Shown here: positions 14,948 to 20,291 of the stretch, one piece after another
Position numbering within the stretch: position 1 is the stretch's first letter
How the letters are laid out: each line of letters begins with the position of its first letter
NCBI GenBank assembly: GCA_937124525.1
Contig: CAKZLA010000447.1
Span: 1-20,291 of the forward strand
Direction: 5' to 3'
Origin: an uncultured Desulfobacterium sp.
GTDB taxonomy: Bacteria > Desulfobacterota > Desulfobacteria > Desulfobacterales > Desulfobacteraceae
Length of the DNA stretch: 20,291 nucleotides
The notes under the pieces: generated by a model
Databases searched by the model: none
What the model saw: the letters and a program-made list of their open reading frames with translations, nothing else
Told to the model about the DNA's origin: nothing
Position numbers and translations under genes: made by a program

Positions 14948-16894
14948 ATGAGTACCACAAAGAAAATTATCACAACCTGTACAAGGGACTGCCCTAACAC
15001 CTGCGGGCTGGTGGCGACTGTCCGGGATGGACGTCTGGTCCGGCTGACCGGCTCTCCTGAACATCCGTTGACCAGGGGGGTGGCATGCCACAAGACGCGG
15101 AATTATATTACCAGGGCTTACAGTGAAGAGCGAGTGACCACCCCCATGGTACGTGGCACGTCAGGTTGGCAGAAGGTTTCCTGGGATAGTGCCCTGGACA
15201 TGATAGCCGACAGGATGAAGGAGATCCGCGACCAGGATGGGCCGGAGGCCATTCTTTATTACCAGGGATATGGTGAGCGAACGGCCCTCAAGCTGTTGAA
15301 CAAATATTTTTTCAACCTGTTCGGCGGCGTGACCACCCTGCGCGGGTCCCTGTGCGGCGGTACAGGACAGGCATCCCAAAATCTGGATTTGGGGATTCGG
15401 ATATCCCATGATCCCCTGGACCACTACAATTCCAGAGCTATGATACTCTGGGCAAGAAATCCGGTCACTACCAATATCAGCCTGGTACCGATCATAAAAG
15501 ATATCAGGAAGAGAGGCGCCAGAGTTATCGTTATTGATCCTTTTCGAAACCGCAGTGCCGCTCTTGCTGATCGCTATATCGCCCCTGCTCCTGGAATGGA
15601 TGTGTATCTGGCCATGGCTGCCGCCAAAATCTTGTATAAGCGCGGGGCTGAAGATACGCGGTTTTTAGAAAATCACACCGTGGGTTCTGGAGCATACAAA
15701 ACCATTCTTGACTCTTATCATTTAACAGAACTTTGTGACAGAGCCGGAGTTACAACAGAAGATGCCCGATATCTTGCCGAAACCCTCATTGACTGCAAGC
15801 CTACTTCGATTCTGCTCGGTTGGGGGCTTCATCGACATAAAAACGCCCACCACTCCATACGTGCCATTGATGCTCTGGGCGCTATTTCAGGTAATATCGG
15901 TGTGGAAGGTGGAGGGGTGAGCCAGGGCTTTGAAGAGTACGGGCCCTACGATCAGCAATATTGGGGAGACCATCTCAACCCGGCCAGAAGAACACTTTTG
16001 ATGCCGCTTATTGGCCAGGAGCTTTTGGATGCGGATCACCCTAAAATCCGTATGATTTTTATCACGGCGGGCAATCCGGTCTGTATGGCTCCCAATTCTG
16101 AAAAGGTGATCCAGGCATTCCAGAAAACGGAGTTTATCGTCTACAGCGGTCACTTCATGGATGATACAGCGGAACTGGCAGATATCTTTTTGCCCGCAAC
16201 CACGTTTTTGGAAGAAGATGATGTGATGGCCAGCTACGGCCACAACTATGTCGGTCCGGTCAACAAGGCCATAGAGCCCATGGGGGAGTGCCGAACCGAT
16301 TTTAAGATGTTTTCAGAACTGGCAAACCGATTTTCATTTGCGGATCGGTTTTGCCGGAGCTCAGAAAAATGGCTGTTTGACATCTGTTCGCCTATCAGGG
16401 CGTGGGGCTGCAGCATGGATGCACTGCAAAGTGGGCATTTTCGTATACCGGAACCCATGGCACCATATCTGGATAAAATTTTCCCCACACCCTCGGGAAA
16501 ATTTGAATTTATGACAGCATTTGATCCAGCCGGGTTAAAATCCAAAGATTCCACTTACCCATATACGTTCTTGACGGTTGCGGCGCACGATCACATCTGT
16601 TCCGAGCGAACCATGGCGGACCATGCTCCGCTGCCGGAGGTCATACTCCACCCGGCAGAAGCCGAAAAAATGGAACTTCAGGACGGCAATCCCGTTATGG
16701 TGAAAAGTCCGACAGGAAGTCTCAAAGCACTGCTTCGTACAGATAAGTCAATGCGAAGGGATTGTCTGGTCACGGAGCGTGGCGGGTGGATCAAGGAAGG
16801 TCATGGGGTAAATAGGCTGACGGCTGATATGGCAAGCACTGTGGGGGAGGGGACTCCATATTACGAGACAAATGTAAAGATATCTTCCTGTTGA
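14948..16894 (+). CDS. Molybdopterin oxidoreductase (DMSO reductase superfamily), standalone
   Basis: From the chosen start the protein is 648 residues. The N-terminal [4Fe-4S] site is complete (C11-x3-C15-x3-C19-x27-C47; TCTRDCPNTCG, then GVACHK). It continues with the molybdopterin domain (WDSALDMIADRM; LRGSLCGGTGQA, where a Cys or Ser near 145-150 could ligate the metal; GARVIVIDPFRNRSAALAD; ITAGNPVCMAPN). It ends with the dinucleotide-binding C-terminal domain (GNPVMVKSPTGSLKALL, then GHGVNRLTAD). The ATG at 14948 is used because GAGG lies about 6 bases upstream and the iron-sulfur motif begins ten residues later; the frame is open back to 14714 without support. There is no Tat signal, so it is cytoplasmic. 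No electron-transfer or membrane subunit is adjacent, so substrate and electron partner are unknown. It lies between REP-like elements and long non-coding flanks, as an isolated unit. Confidence 0.88.
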   Translation: MSTTKKIITTCTRDCPNTCGLVATVRDGRLVRLTGSPEHPLTRGVACHKTRNYITRAYSEERVTTPMVRGTSGWQKVSWDSALDMIADRMKEIRDQDGPEAILYYQGYGERTALKLLNKYFFNLFGGVTTLRGSLCGGTGQASQNLDLGIRISHDPLDHYNSRAMILWARNPVTTNISLVPIIKDIRKRGARVIVIDPFRNRSAALADRYIAPAPGMDVYLAMAAAKILYKRGAEDTRFLENHTVGSGAYKTILDSYHLTELCDRAGVTTEDARYLAETLIDCKPTSILLGWGLHRHKNAHHSIRAIDALGAISGNIGVEGGGVSQGFEEYGPYDQQYWGDHLNPARRTLLMPLIGQELLDADHPKIRMIFITAGNPVCMAPNSEKVIQAFQKTEFIVYSGHFMDDTAELADIFLPATTFLEEDDVMASYGHNYVGPVNKAIEPMGECRTDFKMFSELANRFSFADRFCRSSEKWLFDICSPIRAWGCSMDALQSGHFRIPEPMAPYLDKIFPTPSGKFEFMTAFDPAGLKSKDSTYPYTFLTVAAHDHICSERTMADHAPLPEVILHPAEAEKMELQDGNPVMVKSPTGSLKALLRTDKSMRRDCLVTERGGWIKEGHGVNRLTADMASTVGEGTPYYETNVKISSC

Positions 16895-16977
16895 CAAAAA
16901 GGACGTCCATACGCCACGGCTTTCCAGAAGGGCGGCTATCTCTTTAATGCAAACCAGACCCCGGTTGTCGGGTGTGG

Positions 16978-17004
16978 AAAAAAACCGTGGTCTGTCCCCA
17001 TTTT
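16978..17004 (+). repeat. REP-like element, copy 3
   Basis: This reads AAAAAAACCGTGGTCTGTCC followed by CCATTTT and is nearly identical to the reverse complement of copy 1. A small stem (CCCG at 16961 onward with CGGG) lies directly upstream, as is common for REP-type units. It lies 83 bp after the oxidoreductase stop. Confidence 0.65.
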
Positions 17005-17053
17005 AATGACTTTTTTGTGTTGCACCCCATGTCAATAAAGCAATAGTGACAAA

Positions 17054-17108
17054 GGCATTATGTTATTGATCAGGACTGGTGCGAACTCAAAACATAATAG
17101 ATAATGCC
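17054..17108. repeat. Imperfect palindrome with two competing stems
   Basis: GGCATTAT (17054-17061) can pair with ATAATGCC (17101-17108). Alternatively, ATTATGTT (17058-17065) can pair with AACATAAT (17091-17098). The arms are about 40 bases apart. There is no T-run, so a terminator is unlikely. It may be part of a degraded repeat element. Confidence 0.4.
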
Positions 17109-17157
17109 ATAACAGTAAACCTGCCCCCCTCATTTTTTTACAATCCATGGAATTCTA

Positions 17158-17325
17158 ATGAAGAAGATTGACAAGCTGATACAATGTAGTATGTTTAAAT
17201 CCAGAATTGAAATGATACTTGAACCAGATTCTTCGGCACTGATCATCACATTGTTTAACTTGGAATTCCCCCAAAGAGCAGGTTGTTTGATCAAATCCGA
17301 ATCAAGCCTTGATTGGTTTGAATGA
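17158..17325 (+). CDS. Possible 55-residue small protein upstream of nifU
   Basis: An ATG-initiated frame encodes 55 residues beginning MKKIDKLIQCSMFKSRIEMI and ending SSLDWFE. The composition is protein-like, with a charged start and mixed hydrophobics, and it runs in the same direction as nifU. Against it, the ribosome site is poor (only GGA nearby) and I recognise no family. It may be a chance frame or a gene fragment. Confidence 0.3.
   Translation: MKKIDKLIQCSMFKSRIEMILEPDSSALIITLFNLEFPQRAGCLIKSESSLDWFE
17291..17321. promoter_or_regulatory. Dyad upstream of nifUS, candidate operator
   Basis: AATCAAG (17300-17306) and CTTGATT (17308-17314) form a perfect palindrome around one base. The symmetry extends outward, with two bulged bases, to TCAAA and TTTGA at the edges. 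It lies about 95-125 bp before the nifU start. This spacing would suit a regulator site for the Fe-S assembly operon, but the sequence does not match a site I know. Confidence 0.35.
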
Positions 17326-17415
17326 ATATGCCAAGTAGCTTTACAAATAAATATATTTTATGATTTAAAGAAAATCATGGATTTGGTTCGATTTTGTGTA
17401 AAAGGAGGAATAACT

Positions 17416-17979
17416 ATGTGGGAATACTCAGATAAAGTAAAAGATCATTTTCTCAATCCGAGAAATTCAGGAGTTATGGAAAGCCCCGATGCCGTGGGAG
17501 AGACCGGTTCTCTTTCCTGTGGGGATGCATTAAAACTATTTCTTAAAGTAAATAATAATGGCAGAATCACCGATGCCAGCTTCATGACCTTTGGCTGCGC
17601 CAGTGCCGTGGCCTCCTCATCTGCCTTGACGGAGATGGTAAAGGGCCTGACCCTGGATGATGCCGCAAAATTGACCAATGAAGACATTGCCGATTATCTG
17701 GATGGACTGCCCAAGGAAAAAATGCATTGTTCCGTCATGGGACAGGATGCCTTGAGAAAAGCCATTAATGACTATCGTGGTATCCAAATCCAGGAAAAAC
17801 CCGGAAATGTGGTCTGTGAATGCTTTGGGGTCACCGATCTTGAAATCATTGAAGCTGTGAAGGACAAAAGCCTGGAGTCTGTAGAAGATGTCACCTGTTA
17901 TCTCAAGGCTGGCGGTGGATGTGGAAAATGTTTGGAAAAAATTGAACAAATCGTAGAAGCTGCAAAGGTCGAAGCCTGA
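17416..17979 (+). CDS. nifU: NifU-type iron-sulfur cluster scaffold (IscU domain plus BFD-like domain)
   Basis: The 187-residue protein has two parts. The IscU-like scaffold domain (about 1-125) carries the expected ligands Cys35 and Asp37 (SCGD), Cys61 (FGCAS) and Cys105 (MHCSVMG). The central NifU [2Fe-2S] BFD-like domain follows, with C134-E-C136 and GGGCGKC giving Cys169 and Cys172. The C-terminal Nfu domain of full-length NifU is absent, a form common in anaerobic proteobacteria. The ATG at 17416 is preferred over 17377 because AAAGGAGG (17401-17408) lies 7 bases before it. It receives sulfur from NifS, encoded 14 bp downstream. No nitrogenase genes are near, so a housekeeping Fe-S assembly role is likely. 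Confidence 0.93.
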   Translation: MWEYSDKVKDHFLNPRNSGVMESPDAVGETGSLSCGDALKLFLKVNNNGRITDASFMTFGCASAVASSSALTEMVKGLTLDDAAKLTNEDIADYLDGLPKEKMHCSVMGQDALRKAINDYRGIQIQEKPGNVVCECFGVTDLEIIEAVKDKSLESVEDVTCYLKAGGGCGKCLEKIEQIVEAAKVEA

Positions 17980-17993
17980 GCCGGGAGGACAAT

Positions 17994-19148
17994 ATGAAGA
18001 CGGTATACACGGATAACAATGCCACCACAATGGTGGCGCCCGAAGTGTTGGAAGAGATGCTGCCCTATTTCTCTGAATTGTATGGAAACCCCTCCAGCAT
18101 GCACTCCTTTGGGGGCAATGTGGGCTTGAAATTAAAGGAAGCCAGGCAGAAGGTGGCAAACCTTATCCATGCTGATCCCGGAGAGATCGTCTTTACCAGC
18201 TGCGGTAGCGAGAGTGACAATTCCGCTATTTTATCGGCCCTGGCAGCCAATCCTGACAAAAAACACATTATCACCTCGGCGGTGGAACATCCTGCGGTGA
18301 AAAGCCTGTGTGAATCCCTGGAACAAGAAGGCTACCGCACCACATTTGTACCCGTGGACAATATGGGACGGCTGGATACCCAGCTTTTGTACGCCAGCAT
18401 GGACGATGACACCGCCCTTGTGACCCTCATGTGGGCCAACAATGAAACCGGGGTGATTTTTCCCGTGGAAGAGATTGCCCAAAAGACTTCGGAAAAAGGC
18501 ATCCTGTTCCACACAGATGCGGTCCAGGCTGCGGGCAAGGTACCCATTGATGTCAGTCAGGCCCCCATTGACATGCTTTCCCTGTCCGGCCATAAGATCC
18601 ATGCACCCAAGGGCATCGGGGTTCTGTATGTCAAGAAGGGAGTAAAATTTCATCCCTTTCTTAAAGGTGGACACCAGGAAGGTGGTCGCCGTGCCGGAAC
18701 CGAAAATACAGCCTCCATCATTGGTATTGGAAAGGCATGCGAACTTGCCGGAACACATCTTGAAGAGATGGATACCCGGGTGAAGGCCATGCGGGATTAT
18801 CTTGAGGCGGGTTTACTGGAAAAAATTCCTTCGGCTTCGGTGAACGGAGAGAAGGATCATCGCCTTCCCAACACCCTGAGCATTGGGTTTGATGCGGTGG
18901 AGGGTGAATCTATTTTGCTTTTGATGGATCAGGCGGGCATTTGCGCCTCCTCCGGGTCGGCGTGTACATCAGGTTCCCTGGACCCTTCTCATGTTCTCAT
19001 GGCCATGAAGGTCCCCTTTGAGTCTGCCCATGGCACCATTCGTTTTTCCCTTTCCACCTATAATACCATGGAAGAGATGGATCATATCATTGAGGTCATG
19101 CCAGGGATCATACAGCGGTTGCGAGATATGTCTCCATTTTGGAAATAA
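17994..19148 (+). CDS. nifS: Cysteine desulfurase (NifS/IscS family)
   Basis: This 384-residue pyridoxal-phosphate enzyme converts cysteine to alanine and delivers persulfide sulfur to the scaffold. Visible are the N-terminal TDNNATT motif, EHPAV with the PLP-stacking His (His99), the ANNETG block, the FHTDAVQAAGK block, the PLP-binding Lys201 in SGHKIHAPKG, and the persulfide Cys324 in SSGSACTSGSL. The length of the loop around Cys324 is typical of class I NifS/IscS. GGGAGG lies shortly before the ATG. It is cotranscribed with nifU by spacing and function. Confidence 0.94.
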   Translation: MKTVYTDNNATTMVAPEVLEEMLPYFSELYGNPSSMHSFGGNVGLKLKEARQKVANLIHADPGEIVFTSCGSESDNSAILSALAANPDKKHIITSAVEHPAVKSLCESLEQEGYRTTFVPVDNMGRLDTQLLYASMDDDTALVTLMWANNETGVIFPVEEIAQKTSEKGILFHTDAVQAAGKVPIDVSQAPIDMLSLSGHKIHAPKGIGVLYVKKGVKFHPFLKGGHQEGGRRAGTENTASIIGIGKACELAGTHLEEMDTRVKAMRDYLEAGLLEKIPSASVNGEKDHRLPNTLSIGFDAVEGESILLLMDQAGICASSGSACTSGSLDPSHVLMAMKVPFESAHGTIRFSLSTYNTMEEMDHIIEVMPGIIQRLRDMSPFWK

Positions 19149-19483
19149 CGCTGATTCTCCACCTTTAAAAGCAGGTTATGATTTCCAGGACAGGTTGTAA
19201 TTTTTGTATTCATCACGTAGCAACGTATGCTTGCCCTGAGTTGAACATTGGGGCTTGATCATAACCTCGGCCACATTGTGGCGATAATCTAAGAATTTGA
19301 AAGTAAGTATTATTATTTAGATTCTTATCTCTTATTTTCGTGTTATTTTGGCAAGAGAATAAGAAAGCCTTTTTGGTTCTGGCTTGTCCAGGTTAGGTTG
19401 TTTTTGATGGGTGTGAATCTGCTTTCCGCATAGCGGATCATCTTATGATTAACCCTAAGCATTGGGAAACAAAGGGAGAAAAA
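19149..19483. other. Intergenic region between nifS and the DUF3786-like gene
   Basis: Apart from the 81-bp repeat at 19317-19397, I see no gene, clear terminator or promoter. A short frame from about 19406 stops after eight codons. Confidence 0.5.
19317..19397 (+). repeat. 81-bp dispersed repeat upstream of the DUF3786-like gene
   Basis: It matches 10784-10864 (minus strand) at all but four positions. Its first 25 bases equal 9626-9650. In this copy TTCTTATCTCTT (19322-19333) pairs with AAGAGAATAAGAA (19353-19365) with one bulge, around a 19-base loop. As with the dppC copy, the end reading CAGGTTAGG points toward the downstream gene, about 87 bp before its start. Confidence 0.85.
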
Positions 19484-20113
19484 ATGGGTTTTGGTAAATC
19501 GGAAGTTTTTGAAGAGACCTATGCGAACTACCTTAAAGAGTTAGAACAGATAGATCTGAAAAGCCGGGCAGAAACATTGGGAGGCAAGATGAAAGAAACG
19601 CATCTATGCCTCCCTTTTTATGACCAGTGGTTTACCATTGGGCCGGAAGGGATTTATGATTTGTCCGGAAAGCGATGTGGTTTTTCCGTGGCTGTGGTGC
19701 TTTTGAAATACATTCTCATGTGTCCAGACAAGGCGGTTGTGCCCGGCGGGGACTGGATGACATTCCGAGATTTCAAGGACTCCGGTCCGTTGATATCTTA
19801 TTTTACCAGTAATACAAACAAGACCCTGGAACAGGCTTTTGCCGGGAAATGTCATTTGTTGAAGGATGCCTGTGATTCCATGGGGGCAGAAAAGGGTGAG
19901 TTTTCAGATACTTATGATGTTTCCCTTGTGGTTAATGTGCTACCCAGGATTCCGGTGACGATCAATTTTAATGACCGTGATGAAGAGTTTCCGGCGGCGG
20001 CTTCCATCTTGTATCGGCAAACCACAGCCGAATATCTGGACATGGAGTCCCTGGCCATCACTGGGACCTGGCTTTCCGGGAAGCTTCTCAATTATTTATC
20101 TCTTGATGATTAA
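19484..20113 (+). CDS. DUF3786-like protein of unknown function
   Basis: The 209-residue protein resembles DUF3786 proteins, which occur mainly in anaerobes, often near corrinoid or metal-enzyme genes. Supporting segments are an N-terminal charged helix, the mid-protein VVLLKYILMCPD and GGDWMTFRDFKDSGPLISYF, then VVNVLPRIPVTINFNDRDEEFPAAASILY and the final YLDMESLAITGTW. The family role is not established. No signal peptide or membrane segment is seen. The ATG at 19484 has GGGAG (19474-19478) 5 bases upstream and is preferred over 19445. It is preceded by a dispersed repeat and followed by a hairpin-rich tract. Confidence 0.7.
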   Translation: MGFGKSEVFEETYANYLKELEQIDLKSRAETLGGKMKETHLCLPFYDQWFTIGPEGIYDLSGKRCGFSVAVVLLKYILMCPDKAVVPGGDWMTFRDFKDSGPLISYFTSNTNKTLEQAFAGKCHLLKDACDSMGAEKGEFSDTYDVSLVVNVLPRIPVTINFNDRDEEFPAAASILYRQTTAEYLDMESLAITGTWLSGKLLNYLSLDD

Positions 20114-20170
20114 TTGGAGAGGGGGCAGGCTTGGCTTATTGGCATTATTTGGGGGAGTTTATTTTCCCAT

Positions 20171-20291
20171 AGGTGGCTTTAGCCCGCCTTTGGCGCTCGA
20201 CCCGTGGTTAAAACCACCGTCTTTAAGACGCATTTTCTTCCAGTCGGCGGTTTAGCCCGCCGAGCTTTAAATCCACCAGCTTGTAGCTGGT
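20171..20291. repeat. Tract of consecutive stem-loops, cut by the window edge
   Basis: Five hairpins lie in about 120 bp. They are 20171-20189 (AGGTGGC/GCCCGCCT, imperfect), 20204-20217 (GTGGTT/AACCAC), 20218-20230 (CGTCTT/AAGACG), 20244-20263 (TCGGCGG/CCGCCGA with a TTTAGC loop) and 20275-20291 (ACCAGCT/AGCTGGT, probably longer beyond the edge). TTTA recurs in or beside several loops. This resembles ends of IS200/IS605-type elements or a structured RNA, but no transposase or TnpB frame is in view. Confidence 0.5.

Larger units (their letters stand above)
16895..17415. other. Long intergenic region between the oxidoreductase and nifU
   Basis: This gap holds REP-like copy 3, a long imperfect palindrome (17054-17108), one short candidate reading frame (17158-17325) and a dyad (17291-17321) upstream of nifU. 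No clear terminator follows the oxidoreductase. Confidence 0.6.

Noticed and set aside
17340..17364. TTTACA and TATGAT as a promoter for nifU.
   Set aside because: The spacing is 13 bases, too short for a normal sigma-70 promoter.

Overview
The window looks like chromosomal DNA from an anaerobic, probably sulfate-reducing bacterium of the Desulfobacterota (Desulfobacteraceae-like). This is inferred from gene content: a pyrrolysine-free MttB-family methyltransferase, a two-domain NifU next to NifS, a DUF3786-type protein, a cofactor-gene-poor molybdopterin oxidoreductase, and several dispersed short repeats. No rRNA, tRNA or taxonomic marker is present, so the assignment is tentative.

Region 1 (1-6625, + strand) is an accessory catabolic cluster. 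After the 3' end of an unrecognised gene come an ornithine cyclodeaminase/mu-crystallin family reductase and a histidine/phenylalanine ammonia-lyase fold protein that lacks the Ala-Ser-Gly triad needed to make the MIO cofactor; this pair ends at a strong terminator. Next are an MttB-family methyltransferase, a broken Ldh2-type (malate/lactate/pyrroline-2-carboxylate) dehydrogenase, and the large and small (swivelling) subunits of an aconitase X enzyme. AcnX, OCD-type reductases and Ldh2-type reductases are all known in cis-3-hydroxyproline/pyrroline-2-carboxylate metabolism, and non-pyrrolysine MttB proteins demethylate quaternary amines such as proline betaine. The cluster may therefore process an N-methylated or hydroxylated cyclic amino acid. 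The MIO-less lyase is the most unusual component.

Region 2 (6848-14233, - strand) reads, in transcription order, fic, dppA, dppB, dppC, dppD, dppF, puuD: a Fic-fold protein without the catalytic histidine, a complete dipeptide/oligopeptide ABC importer, and a PuuD-type gamma-glutamyl hydrolase whose start overlaps the last transporter gene. dppC is bracketed by perfect 25-bp inverted repeats, and an 81-bp extension of the repeat recurs near the right end of the window. A short relic of a second fic 3' end lies between fic and dppA.

Region 3 (14234-17415) holds a standalone DMSO-reductase-superfamily molybdopterin oxidoreductase in long non-coding flanks, with three copies of a REP-like element built around GTGGTCTGTCCCC.

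Region 4 (17416-20291, + strand) holds nifU-nifS for iron-sulfur cluster assembly, a DUF3786-like gene preceded by the second 81-bp repeat, and at the extreme right a tight series of stem-loops that is cut by the window edge.
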